A stretch of 64,000 nt of DNA from Erythroxylum novogranatense (Eukaryota; Streptophyta; Magnoliopsida; Malpighiales; Erythroxylaceae). Made by a program: the position numbers and the translations under genes. This document shows positions 35,337 through 47,636 of this stretch, in pieces. The stretch covers positions 93,256,977 through 93,320,976 of the forward strand of contig CM057226.1 of NCBI GenBank assembly GCA_029891385.1, in the 5' to 3' direction. The stretch's first letter is position 1. The number at the start of each line of letters is the position of its first letter. A model generated the notes under the pieces. That model was not told where the DNA came from, did no database searches, and saw nothing but the letters and a program-made list of their open reading frames with translations.

Positions 35337-36842
35337 TTCGATTTCTCCTTTCTGAAACACTATTGTGTTGTGGTGTTCTTGTAGAAGTTCACTGAGACAA
35401 GATTCCATCTCGCCTCAGTTAATTAACAAAATCATCAATAAGATACTCATCGCCACGGCCAAATCCTAATGTCTTTATACTCTTACTAGTTTGTTTTTCA
35501 ACTTCACTATAGAATCTTTTAAATATTTCAAATGATTCAGGTTGTGTTTCATTAGATACAGAAATCCATATCTTGACATATCATCAGGGAAGGTGATAAA
35601 ATAAAAATATCCACTTTTATCTTAAACTTTCATAGGCCTACATACATCAATATGTATGAGTCCTAAAAGTTCGCTAGCTCTCTCTCTAGTTCCAACAAAA
35701 GGAGATTTGATCATTTTGGCTTTGAGACAAGACTCATAAGTTTCATATGATTCATAATCATATTGACCAAGACATTCTTCCTTGTGCAACTTATTTACTC
35801 TTTTCTCACCAATATGACCAAGTCTACCTAAAGGTAAGTTTGATTTGCTTGATTATCTCTCTTCCTTTTATGACCAGAAGCATTCATAATTGGATAAACA
35901 ACTATTTCAAGCCAGGCATAAATTCCACATTATAAATAACCACTTACATATAATTCATCATCATGAAATATATTATATTGGTTATTTTTAAAGATTGTAT
36001 GAAATCCACGTTTATCTAATGATGAAATGGAAACAATATTCGAAATTAATTTAGGAACATAATAACAATCTTCTAATAATAAAGTCTTTCCTGTAGCCAT
36101 AATAAGAAAAATAGTTCCTACAACTAAGGCAGCAACACTTGCTCCATTCCTAACTTGTAGCTTAACTTCTCCCTTCTTCAATCTCCTACTAATCTTTAGA
36201 CCCTGCACCATATTGCAAATGTTAAAGCTATGACCAGTATCTAATACCCATTTAGTATAATCAATAGTAGTTAAAGAAAACATAAAAACATTTTTCATAA
36301 ATGTGCCACCTTATTTCTTGCCTTTCAAAGTAGTCAAATACTTTGGGCAGTTCTTCTTCTAGTGTCCCTTCTTTATACAGAAGAAACATTAGCAACCTTT
36401 TGGTCAACTCTTTTCCCCTTACCCTTGGATTTGTTCCAAACACCTTTGGGTGTAAGATGATTTTTCTTGAGCTTCTTTTTTCCTTCCACTTATGCTTAGA
36501 ATAGTTACCAACTAGGTTCACAGACCCTGACACTTTCACCTTCTCTGACGATGCTACTTGATTTTCATAATCAATTAACAAGTTGAGTATTTCATGAAGA
36601 TCACAGTCCATTTTGTTTATGTTAAAATTAACAATGAATGGTGAAAAATATCATTAAGAGATTGTAAGATCAAATCTTGTGATAACTCTTTCCTTAGTGA
36701 ACACCCTAACTTCTCAAGTTGTTCTATAAGATCAATCATCTTAAGAATATGAGGTCCCATAGGAAATTTGGGCCTCAGTTCAGACTTGAATAGGGAGTTC
36801 AATAGATGGTATCTAATAGTCCTACTTGTTGCCTTTGAGAGA
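35337..36842 (-). pseudogene. gag-pol: Copia element E: gag, protease and integrase N-terminal part
   Basis: Minus-strand order is gag, protease, integrase. Gag (36842-36300) has FKSELRPKFPMGPHILKMI and LSQDLILQSL and lacks its first 100 or so residues. Protease and GAG-pre-integrase span 36298-35930: WVLDTGHSFNIC has the catalytic DTG, followed by KLISNIVSISSLDKRGF. Integrase N-terminal material runs from 35930 to 35337 with several breaks and ends in TPQHNSVSERRN. The upstream gag, primer site and 5' LTR are absent because chromovirus B sequence begins at about 36843. Confidence 0.8.
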
Positions 36843-39800
36843 GATTGATTTGATTATGGGGATGGACTAGCTTACTGCCCATAGGGCTATTATGGACTGC
36901 TATACCAAGGAGGTTGTGTTAGAGTCTCCTGGTCAGCCTATAGCAGTGTTCAGAGGAGTTAGTCAGGTAGTGCCAGCTAGGATGATTTCTTTTCTGAGTG
37001 CCCTAAGGTTGTTGCAGGGGGGTTGTGAGGCCTATCTGGCCCATGTTGTGGATATCAGAGTTGAGCTGAGGTTGCAGGATATTCTTGTGATCAGGGAATT
37101 TCCAGATGTGTTTCCTGAGGAGTTACCGGGTTTGCCGCCGGATCGAGAAACAGAGTTCTCCATCGACCTCGTTCCAGGTACCGCTCCTATATCTATACCT
37201 CCATATAGGATGGCACCGGTGGAACTAAGGGAGCTTAAGGTTCAGCTGCAGGAGCTTCTGGATAAGGGGTTTATTAGGCCTAGTGTTTCGCCATGGGGGG
37301 TCCAGTTTTGTTTATGAAGAAGAAGGATGGGACTCTAAGACTGTGCATCGATTATAGGCAACTGAATCGGGTGACAGTGAAGAATGAGTACCCACTGCCT
37401 AGGATCGATGACTTATTTGATCAGTTGCAGAGAGCTCAGGTGTTCACTAAGTTAGATTTGAGATCTAGATATTACCAGTTGAAGATAGCTGAGGCTGATG
37501 TGCCTAAGAGTGCTTTTAGGAGCAGGTGTGGGCATTTCGAGTTCCTAGTGATGCTATTCGGGTTGACTAATGCCCCGGCAGATTTTATGGCTTTGATGAA
37601 TAAGGTTTTTCAGCCCTACCTTGATCAGTTTATCATTGTGTTTATTGATGACATATTAGTGTATTCGAGGGATAGACAGGAGCATGATGAGCATCTGCGG
37701 ATTGTTTTGCAGCTTATGAGAGATAAGCAGTTGTATGCCAAATTCAATAAGTGTAAATTTTAGTTGGATGAGGTAGTGTTTCTGGGCCATGTTGTGACTC
37801 GAGGGGGTATTCAGGTTGATCCTCACAAGGTTGAGGCAGTGATGAAGTGGGAAGCTCCCAGGAATGTGTCAGAGATTCGAAGTTTCCTCGGATTGGCTGG
37901 TTATTATCGGAGGTTTGTCGAGAGATTTTCAGTGATCTCAGCCCCTCTGACAAAACTTTTGAGGAAGAATGTGGCCTTCAGATGGACTAAGAAGTGTCAG
38001 AAGAGTTTTAAGGAGCTAAAACATCGGTTGACTACGGCACCAGTATTAGCTTTACCGTAGGGGGCTGGAGGTTTTGAGATTTTTAGTGATGCTTCGCAGC
38101 AGGGATTGAGGTGTGTTCTGATGCAGTGCGATAGAGTGATTTCTTATTCCTCGAGACAGTTGAGGTCTCACGAGGTAAATTACCAAGTGCATGACTTGGA
38201 GTTAGCTGCAGTTGTTTTTGCCCTGAAAATCTGGAGACACTACTTGTATGGTGAGACATTCCAGATTTTCACTGATCATAAAAGTTTGAGGTATTTATTG
38301 AGTCAGAGGGAGTTGAATTTGAGACAGAGGAGATGGATTGAGTTGCTTAAGGACTATGATTGTACGATTGAGTATCACCCTGGGAAGGCTAATGTGGTGG
38401 TAGATGCATTGAGCAGGAGATCTCATATCAGTGCAGCTCAGATTCAAGTATTGAGATTGCCTTATTTGATTCAGTTGAGAGCTCTGAATGTGCAGTTGAA
38501 TTTGGAGCAGGATGGAGTTTTGATGGCCACTTTGAGTCTTAGGCCGATGCTACATGATAGGATTAGGAGAGTTCAGGACAAGGATCTTGCTATGGTGAGA
38601 CTGATGGAGAGAGTGAAATCTGATCTGATTTCTAATTTTGAGTTGAGAGATGGGACATTATGGTTGGGACAGAGATTATGTGCTCCTGATGTGGATGATT
38701 TGAGGCGTGAGATTCTAGAGGAGGCGCATATGGCCGTCTATGCTATGCATCTTGGTTCTACCAAGATGTATAACACTCTTATGCTGCATTTCTGGTGGCC
38801 TGGTTTGAAGAGACAAGTGGCTGAGTATGTTTCTAGATGTTCGACATGCCAGCAGGTTAAAGCTGAGCACCAGGCTCCAGTGGGGAAACTGCATTCGTTG
38901 CCTATTTCGGAGTGGAAATGGGAACGAATCACTATGGATTTTATTATGGGGTTGCCTAGGACACCGAGACAGCACGATGCGATATGGGTCATAGTGGACC
39001 GGTTAACTAAATCGACCCATTTCTTGCTAGTAAGGGAGAGCAGTACTCTCGATCAGTTAGCCCAGAAGTATGTGACTAAGATAATGAGACTGCATGGAGT
39101 CCCAGTGTCTATAGTCTCAGACAGAGATCCCAGATTTACTTCGAAGTTCTGAAAGAGTTTGCAGTCTACTATGGGTACTAGGTTGAATTTCAGTACAGCT
39201 TTTCATCCTTAGACAGATGGGCAGAGTGAGAGGATGATTAAGACTGTCGAGGATATGTTACGGGCTTGTGTATTGGAGTTTCGAGGCGTATGGGATCAGT
39301 ATTTGGCCTTGATTGAGTTTGCTTATAACAATCAGTACCAGAGTAGCATTGGGATGGTACCATATGAGGCTTTATATAGGAGGCAGTGTAGATCGCCTCT
39401 TTATTGGGATGAAGAGGGTATGAGGATGCTCGAGGGTCCCGAGCTAATTCAGGACACTGTGGATAAAGTAAAACTGATTCGGAGTCGCATTAAGGCGGCT
39501 CAGGATAGACAGAACAGTTATGTGGATCAGCATCGGAGAGAGATGGAGTATGATGTGGGAGATAGAGTTTTCCTCCGAGTGTCACCGTGGAAAGGAGTAC
39601 TGAGATTTGGTAAGAGAGGCAAGTTGAGCCCTAGGTATATTGGTCCATATGAGATTATCGAGAGGATTGGACCCTTAGCATATAGATTGGCATTGCCGAG
39701 TGAGACGTCTCAGTTGTACGATGTCTTCCATGTGAGTATGCTCCGGAGGTATCGATCAAACCCGACCCATGTGATACCAGCTCAGGAGATTGAGGTGGCT

Positions 39801-40010
39801 AGCAATTTGAGTTATGTGGAGGAGTCGATTCAAATTATGGGGTCATTAGTTAAGCAGTTGAGGAATAGGGTTATTCCATTGGTGAAAGTCCTATGGAGAA
39901 ACCACTCAGCTGAGGAAGCGACTTGGGAGACTGAGGAGCACATGAGGAGACAGTACCCTCATCTGTTTGATCAGGCAGGTAAGAAATTTCGAGGACAAAA
40001 TTTTTATTAG
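36843..40010 (+). pseudogene. pol: Ty3/gypsy chromovirus pol (element B), truncated at protease
   Basis: The sequence starts inside the protease end (IDLIMGMD, stop, LTAHRAIMD). Reverse transcriptase follows (PPYRMAPVEL near 37200; FIDDILVYS near 37640), then RNase H (about 38070-38330), the integrase zinc finger (about 38745-38865), the integrase core (MDF near 38936; SDRDPRF near 39118) and a chromodomain (about 39800-39990). It parallels element A domain by domain. Damage is limited: a one-base loss near 37297 and stops at 36868, 37761, 38058, 39150 and 39210. Element A shows Trp at the second and Gln at the last. The 5' LTR, primer site and gag are missing. Confidence 0.93.
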
Positions 40011-40019
40011 GAGGGAGAA
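40009..40019 (+). other. Polypurine tract of element B
   Basis: AGGAGGGAGAA overlaps the pol stop and is followed after one base by the LTR start TGTAACATCCC. Confidence 0.85.
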
Positions 40020-41132
40020 TTGTAACATCCCGTCACCGATGGGATGGGCATATGGGTAACTTGGAATGGGTTAGGATTGTGTGCATGCATATTTCGAATT
40101 GCACATGCATTTTAGCCTCTATATATATATATATATATTGATAATTGGAAGTTGTTACACTAGCATAAGCAGGTACATGCATGTATGACATATTCCCGGT
40201 ATAATTGTGTAAATTGGAACTTTTGTAATTTTTGTGTAGATTGTGCTTTGAATATTGAATTGGAGTGAAAAATGAGTTCTAGGGGTTTGAAAAATAGAAT
40301 TGGAGTGTATGATCATGTGTTTAATATTTTTAAGAATTTTTAGGAATTTTTGTGGAATTTTTAGAGTAACATGTCTGGACCGAAAAAGATGACCTAATGA
40401 CTGATAAATTGGATTCCGGTTTGGAGATTGATTAGCAAATGGCACGGGAAAATTAGAGTCATGATTTTAGGATTTATTGTTTAGAGCCATTGCAAATTTG
40501 GAAGAGAATAGAATAAGAATTGGATTTAGGCTTTATGGACTGGACATGTGGCAAGTGAATTGCCAAACATGCCTTAAGTTTTTGGTTTAAAACCCTTGCT
40601 CCTTTGAATTTGCTCCCACGATGCTTACTCCCTCTAGAAAGAACATTTATTCTTCTTCTCTTTTTCTTCATGGATCACCATCCTTCCTCTTTGTTCCCAT
40701 TTTTCTTGTTTAATTGCTTCCTTCTTCATCTTTAACCTATCTTTAAGCTTTGTGTTGGAGAAGATGATGAGTGGTGAGGAAATGGGCGACAACAGTGGGT
40801 ATTGTTAGAGTTGGAAGGGTTGGAGATTTTGAAGAAATTGCAAGGTTTAAATCAAGTAAGTTCTTGCTCTTTCAAGTATAGATAGTTTGATTTATGGATT
40901 AATTAGAGTTATTGATTGTTGAAATGTGTATAGGTTTCGGATGATAGGAATTCTTGAATTTTCTTGTCTTTGAATTTGGAAGTTGAGGGATAATGGTTAT
41001 TTGATGGGATCGAGTTTAGGGATTAGTTGTTTTGAGTGTATTAAGTTATTTTGGGGAGTGTTGAAGGAGAATAGTTGGATTAAAATTTGACAGTAGGAGG
41101 AAATCTGGGTTTCGGGCATGTTTCTGGGGTTG

Positions 41133-41261
41133 CACGCCGCGGTGAGCAATTTTCCTTCGACATGCTGACGAAGCGAAGACTTGCCGCTGGCGGAAGCGTA
41201 AGAAGCACGCCATGGTCTTCAAGTCATACGCCATGGCGTATCTGAGGATCTCGCCATGCGA
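41133..41261 (+). repeat. GC-rich palindrome group in LTR of element B
   Basis: CACGCCGCGGTG (41133-41144), CACGCCATGG (41206-41215), the perfect 14-bp palindrome TACGCCATGGCGTA (41227-41240) and TCGCCATGCGA (41251-41261) repeat a common ACGCCATGG theme within AT-richer DNA. Confidence 0.8.
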
Positions 41262-41478
41262 AAGCAACCTTACATCGCATGCAAGGACGCCATTTCTCCG
41301 AGAGTGAATTATAAATTTTGAGGTTTTAGCCCTAATGAATTGGTTCTTGATTTATTGCAATTTGGAGATTAAGAACTGCAAATTATAAGAATGGAATTTC
41401 TGAATCAATTTCGAAAGTTCTCTAAATCGGTTGGCAATTGAATAGTGAATATGATTTCGATATAAAGATAGTCCTTAT

Positions 41479-42422
41479 TGTTAAGTCAAACCAGACTTCA
41501 CGTATTAAATAATTTTGATAATAAACAAAGAGAAATATACGAAAGAAAAAGCATTTAAAGAAAATCGACTAAGAAAAGCGACGGAAGAAAAGGCATTTAA
41601 AGAAAAGCGAGCGAAAGAAAAACAGACGGAAGAAAAACAGAAGGAAGAAAAACAGACGGAAGAAAAAGCAGACGATATAAAAAGTAGACGGAAGCTTTAC
41701 GAAGACAAAAAGCGAGCGATACAAAAAAAGCGCATTTAAGCTTTACGAAGACAAAAAGCGAGCGATATGAAAATAAGACGGAAGAAAGAAACATCGTTTA
41801 AGGCGGTTCATGAGCTAAACCGAATAACCGTTCTTTAAAGATTCAAAGCGATAGACAAGAAACATTTGAAGTTCCGACTATAAATAATAGTCGAGATTGA
41901 AGAAGAAATAACTTTTGGAAAAAGTGAATGAAACTCGTGTATTCAATATCATCTATCCGAGAGAAAATTGCAAACTATTTTCGAGTGTATATTGTGAAGA
42001 GCAACTCTTTTGTAAAAGCTCTTTATCAGTTTTCATTTTGAAAAAGTGCTACGAGATAACTGAAGAGGCTAAGAGTAAAAGAATACTTTTGTTAAGAGAC
42101 CTGAAGAGGCTCAGTCTAAAGAATACTTGTAATCAGTTTGGAGATAGTGAAAATCTCAGAAGAATATCTGAGGACTGGACGTAGCCCACGGTTTGGGGTG
42201 AACCAGGATAAAATTGCTGTGTTTCTCTCTAACTCTTACGTTTCTTAAATCGTAGTTTTCATTATTAACAAAGTTTTCAAACTAGTTAAGAATTGATTTA
42301 CGATAAGTTTTACGAAAGAACAAGCAATTGTTATTGAAGGATTAAAAAGTTTATCACAATTCAACCCCCTTGTGTATCTTGGTCATTTTATTACTCAATA
42401 TATTAACGTGTGATTTACTTCA
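41479..42422 (+). repeat. 5' LTR of element C
   Basis: It starts TGTTAAGTCAAACC and ends GATTTACTTCA. A GAAAAACAGACGGAA-type 15-bp repeat (about 41618-41675) and AAGCTTTACGAAGACAAAAAG, present twice (about 41691 and 41737), lie in its left half. A TATA box (CTATAAATAA) at 41878-41887 is enclosed by a 7-bp inverted repeat. Confidence 0.92.
41875..41893 (+). promoter_or_regulatory. LTR TATA box within a 7-bp inverted repeat
   Basis: CGACTAT-AAATA-ATAGTCG is a perfect 7-bp stem with a 5-base loop that contains the TATA element. The same place in the 3' LTR (50557-50575) keeps the TATA box with one arm mismatch. Confidence 0.7.
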
Positions 42423-42424
42423 AT

Positions 42425-42436
42425 TGGTATCAGAGC
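42425..42436 (+). other. Primer-binding site, initiator tRNA-Met
   Basis: TGGTATCAGAGC starts two bases after the 5' LTR end. It is the standard copia primer site, complementary to the 3' end of initiator tRNA-Met. Confidence 0.95.
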
Positions 42437-42479
42437 AAGGTGTTCAAGAATCACTCTAATAAAGTGTGAACTAAAGAAA

Positions 42480-43725
42480 ATGGTGGAATCACACACGTAT
42501 ATTGCAGAAGGAGCCTCAGTCACCAGACCTCCAGCGTTCAATGGTGAAGACTACCACTATTGGAAGGATCGGATGAGATTGTTTATCGAGTCTACTCACA
42601 TTGACCTTTGGGACATCATCGAGAATGGACCTTACACACTGAAGATGATGATAAAAATCCAATTCCACGAGAAAGATGGACAGCTGAGCAGAAAGCAAGA
42701 TTTCAACTAAACTCCAAAGCGAAATTTTTCTTGAGTTGTGCATTGAGCAGAAGCGAGTATGACAAAGTGTATGGATGCGATACTGCCAAAGAAATGTGGG
42801 ATACATTATCAATTGCATGAAGGAACAAATCAAGTGAAGGAGTCCAAGATAAGTATTTTGGTGCATCAGTACGAGTTATTCAAGATGAAAGAAGAAGAGA
42901 CCATTGATCAAATGTTTGGAAGATTCCAAACAATTGTTAATGGGCTAAAAGCTCTTGGAAGAACGTACAACAGTCAAGACCATGTTCGAAAGATTTTGAG
43001 GAGTCGCCAAAAGATGGAGACCCAAAGTAATCATTGATAAGAAGTCAAAGACCTAAAGCATCAAGCTTGATGAATTGCTTGGATCGTTGAAGATACACGA
43101 AGTAGAGCTTGATGCGAAGATAAGCTATAAAGGAGAAGTCCATATACCAAAGCAAGTCAAAAGAATCACAAAATCCAAAAGAAGAAAACAAAAAGAATTC
43201 ATCAAAGGCGTTAAAGATTGGAGGAGCAAAGGATGATGATTCCAAGCAGTCCAGAATCTGAATCAAGTGATGAAGACGATGAGCTATCTTTCATTTCAAG
43301 AAAGATAAGAAGAATGTGGAAAAGAAGTCCAAAGGAAATTCAACATTTAGAAGGAACAACTGCAAAGACGATGAAAAAGTCGATAAAGCATCCATTACCT
43401 GTTATGAATGCAAGAAGCCGGGACATTACAAGTCCGAGTGTCCAATGTTGAAAAGACAACCCAGAAGGAGTAGAGATAACAAGAAAAGCATTATGGCAAC
43501 GTGGGAAGATCTGGATTCATCAGAATCAGATACAAGTTCACAAGCGTCAGAACATGCTAACATATGTCTGGTAGCTGAAGAAGAAAGTGATGAGGAGGTA
43601 ACTTCCAGCTATAATGATATACAAGATGCATATTCAGAATTGTTAGAGGATTCTCATGCTATTCTGAAACAAGACAAGCCGTTGAAGAAGAAATATATGA
43701 AAACCTCAAACATACTCATGAGATA
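42480..43725 (+). pseudogene. gag: Gag of element C
   Basis: The start at 42480 gives MVESHTYIAEGASVTRPPAF, then FNGEDYHYWKDRMRLFIEST, the usual gag N-terminus of this lineage. Frame changes near 42650, 42810, 43010 and 43330 break it. A CCHC zinc knuckle, CYECKKPGHYKSEC, lies near 43400-43441 and would bind element RNA. An acidic Glu/Ser-rich stretch follows. At 42810 a few bases are missing from the LSIA-HEGTNQ junction. Gag and pol probably formed one long frame before damage. Confidence 0.88.
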
Positions 43726-44119
43726 GAGTGAGAATATAAGTTTGAGAAAGCAAGTTGAGGAATTGAATAACAACAAAGTTGTAGATAGATCTGAAGAGAT
43801 TAATCAATTGAGGCGAGAATTAATAATCTCTCAATTGATCTAGCTAAATTGCCGATAGTACAAAAGGATGAATGAAATAATAGGAGAATACGACATCCAA
43901 GGATAAAAGCTGGATTAGGGTTTACTAAAATAAGCCCCAAAGATTACGTAGTAAAATCGGTTGCTCAAAAAAAATAAGAAAAGATATCAATCAGATTTTC
44001 AGAAAGGTCATCAACATTATCATTCTACACATCATTACCATTCATTACATCGTAGTAACCCTAAAGGACCCAAGAGAATCTGGGTACCTAAAAATAAAAT
44101 AATCTCCCACAGAAATCCT

Positions 44120-47104
44120 TCGTTGGAAGAACTAGCAAGCACCATTGGTATATGGACAGTGGATGCTCGCGTCACATGACGGGAAACAAGTCTATGTTCC
44201 TAGATCTTCAGTACAAGAAAGGAAGATCAGTAACTTTTGGAGACAACCAACAAGGAAAGATAATCGGGTTTGGTAAGATTGGTAAGAATTCTCATGCATG
44301 CATTAATAACGTACTACTAGTTGATGGTTTAAAGCATAACTTGATAAGTATTAGTCAATTATGTGATTCTGGTTTTGAAGTTTCTTTTAATCAAAAATTT
44401 TGTGAAGTCAGAAACAAAGATGGTTCCATCTTCTTTTCAGCCAAAAGATGAAACAATCTTTATAAAATTGATTTAGGCGATTTTCGGTCTCAAAATATTT
44501 CATGTTTTTATCTATCGAAGATGAAAGATCGATCTCGCATAAAAACTAGGTCATGCTAGGTTTTAAACATATTTCAAAACTTTTGAAACATGATTTGGTA
44601 AAAGGTTTGCCACAAATTCGTTTTGACAAAGATTTCTTTTGTGAAAGTTGTCAGAAAGGGAAACAAGTTAAAACCTCTTTCTCTTCAAAACATTTCATAA
44701 CTTCTTCTAGACCACTTAAGTTGTTACATATGGACTTATTTGGTCCAACAAGAACAATAAGTCTTGGTGGAAAGAAGTATGGACTTGTGATTGTTGATGA
44801 TTTTACAAGGTTTTGTTGGATACTTTTTCTATCACATAAAGATGAGTCTTTCAAGTGTTTTAGAAACCTTTCCATGAGATTACAAAATGAAAGAGGAATG
44901 ACTATAGCAAGCATAAGGAGTGATCATGGAGGAGAATTTGAAAATGAGAAGTTCAGAGTATTCTGCGAAGAAAAAGGAATTTTTCATAACTTCTACGCCC
45001 CAAGGACTCAATGCAGAATGGAGTTGTTGAGAGGAAGAATAGGGACGATTCAAGAGATGGCAAGAACAATGTCAGGCGAGATGAATCTTCCTAAATACTT
45101 CTGGGCAGAAGATGTCAATACAGCATGCTACATTCATAATAGAGTGCTGCTGCGACCAATGCTGAAGAAAACTCCCTATGAGTTGTGGAATGGAAGGAGA
45201 CCAAACATTTCTTATTTTCATCCTTTTGGCTGCAAGTGCGCTTTTACGAACACAAAGGAAGCTGGACAAATTTGATGCGAAGACACTTTCAGAATTTTTC
45301 TAGGCTATTCTCTCACTTCAAAGGCATTTAGAGTCTTCAACCTCACCTTAAAGACTGTTGAAGAAACTATTCACGTTAAGTTTGATGATAGCTCTCAACC
45401 CAATAAGGAAGAGGAATCAGAAGATGATGTTGTTACAGTGCCCTTGACGCAGTGTAAGGAAGTATCTTCATCAGGAACACTTCATGATGAAAAGACAGAT
45501 ATCTCTAAGAATTTTGAGTTAAAGAAAGATTGGAGATACAAAAGCTCTCATCCTAAAGAGTCAATTATCGGAGAAACCTCAGAAGGTGTAAGAACAAGGT
45601 CTAAGTTCAGAAGAGAAGCCAACGTGGCATTTATATCTAAAGTAGAACCGAAAAAGATTGATGAAGCTCTAAAAGATGAAGCATGGATATTAGCTATGCA
45701 AGAGGAGTTGAATCAATTCAGTAGGAATAAAGTCTGGTCCTTAGTTCCTAAACCTGAAAAGAAATCCATTATTAGTACTAGATGGATATTCAAGAATAAG
45801 CTAGACGAATCAGGAAAAGTAAGTCGCAACAAGGCAAGATTAGTAGCACAAGGCTATAATCAGCAGGAAGGAATAGACTATAATGAGACATATGCTCCAA
45901 GAGCAAGACTTGAAGCAATAAGGATCGCTTGCATATATCTTGTTTGCCATGACATAAAGCTTTTTCAGATGGATGTAAAAAGTGCATTTCGAATGGCTTT
46001 ATAGATGAAGAAGTCTATGTCAAGCAACCTCCTGGATTTGAGGATATAAAGTATCCAGATCATGTCTACAGACTTCATAAAGCCTTATATGGATCAAACA
46101 GGGCTCCTAGAGCATGGTATGATCGTCTAAGCTCATTTCTTACTGAAAATGGATTTACTAGAGGTAAAGTTGACAAAACTCTTTTTAGGAAGAACTTGTA
46201 TAAAGATTTTATTATTGTGCAAATCTATGTTGATGATATTATTTTTGGTGCCATCTCAAAAAAGTTATGCATAAGCTTTAAAAATATGATGAAAAATGAA
46301 TTTGAGATGAGCATGATGGGTGAGTTAAAATTCTTTCTTGGATTGCAAGTAAAGAAAACTAAGGATAAGATTTTTATCCATCAACAAAAATATGTCAAAG
46401 AATTGTTGTCTAAATTTGATATGTGCAGTGTTAAAAGTATGTCTACACCGATGCATCCTTCAAACTTGTTGTGGAAAGACGAAAGTGGTAAGAAGGTGGA
46501 TGAAACCCTATTTAGAGGGATGATTGGTTCTTTGCTTTATCTTACAGCAAGTAAACTGACATTCTATTCGGTGTATGCTTGTGTGCAAGGTTTCAGCCGA
46601 TCTAGAGAATCTCATTACATATTTCAAAAGCAATTTTGAGATATCTCGCAGTACTCTCGATCTTTGCTTAATGTATGAGAAAGGTAAAGATTTCAGGTTG
46701 AATGGATATTGCGATGCGGACTATGCCGGTGATAGGATTGAAAGGAAGAGCACGAGTGGTGGTTGTCACTACCTTGGACCAAACACGTGTCATGGTCAAG
46801 CAAGAGACAAAGCTCGATTGCATTATCAACCGCAAGTTGAATATATATCCGCATGAGTTGTTGTTCACAATTCTTCGTGGATCAAGTATCAATTGGAGGA
46901 CTACTCAATACAAGAGGAAGAGATTCCAATATCTGCGACAACACCGGCGCCATCGACTTGTCAAAGAATCCAATTCAACATTCAAGGGTGAAGCACATTG
47001 AAGTTAGACATCATTTCTTGAGAGATTACGTTCGGAAGAAAGTTGTCGATCTACAATTCGTGGAAACGAAATTCCGATGGGCGATATCTTCACAAAACCT
47101 CTAA
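44120..47104 (+). pseudogene. pol: Pol of element C (protease, integrase, RT, RNase H)
   Basis: Protease: VDSGCSRHMTGN near 44158, with catalytic DSG (same residues in another frame near 44152). GAG-pre-integrase: near 44330-44690, ending FCESCQKGKQVKTSF. Integrase core: LHMDLFGPTRT near 44730, IRSDHGGEFEN near 44920, WAEDVNTACYIHNR near 45105. Reverse transcriptase: 45600-46500, with RLVAQGYNQQEGIDY and the catalytic IYVDDIIFGA box near 46220. RNase H: YCDADYAGDR near 46710 and CDNTGAIDLSKNP near 46940. Frames change near 45275, 45990, 46190, 46600 and 46850. Several of these are single-base losses in CAG contexts, for example near 47078. Confidence 0.9.
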
Positions 47105-47150
47105 GTGAAGATCGCTTTAAAGAAATCGACGCAACCTCAATATGGTGATG

Positions 47151-47420
47151 TTAACGGACCAATCATCCGGTTTTTCGCAAAGAAGAAAGCAGATGAGCGG
47201 AGGAGTTAACGGACCAATCATCCGGTTTTCGCAAAGAAGAAGCAGATAGAGCGGAGGAGTTAACGGACCAATCATCGGTTTTTTCCGCAAAGAAGAAACA
47301 GATAGAGCGGAGGAGTTAACGGATCATTCATCGATTTTTAAAGACAAAAGCGAGAAAGGCGGCGAGTTAACAGATTGATCATCGATTTTCAAAAGAAAGA
47401 CAATGAAACGGTGGAGTTAA
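47151..47420 (+). repeat. Tandem repeats of 50-56 bp after pol of element C
   Basis: GAGTTAACGGACCAATCATC-type units start at 47151, 47206, 47260, 47316, 47367 and partly 47417. Each holds a Glu/Lys-codon-like CGCAAAGAAGAA stretch. Later units diverge. Unit lengths are not multiples of three, so they do not keep one frame. Confidence 0.85.
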
Positions 47421-47636
47421 GCGGCGTTGACGGTTTCGAGACTTAAAACTTCTTTCACAAAGAAAATTTTAGAGGAAAAAGGTCATCGATCATCGAGAAG
47501 TACAATCGTTCTAGAATTTGCTATAAAATCCCTAAAAGCGGCGTTTGGGATCTCTAACAAATTCAGAAATTGCTAGTTCTCTGAAATCTCTCGAAAATTC
47601 TTCAAGCGAGTTCCTATTCACTCGAGAATCAACAAG

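Noticed and set aside
41515..41739. Lys/Glu-rich 74-codon frame, repeated at 50194-50496
   Set aside because: Translation of the GAAAAACAGACGGAA-type repeats in the LTRs of element C.
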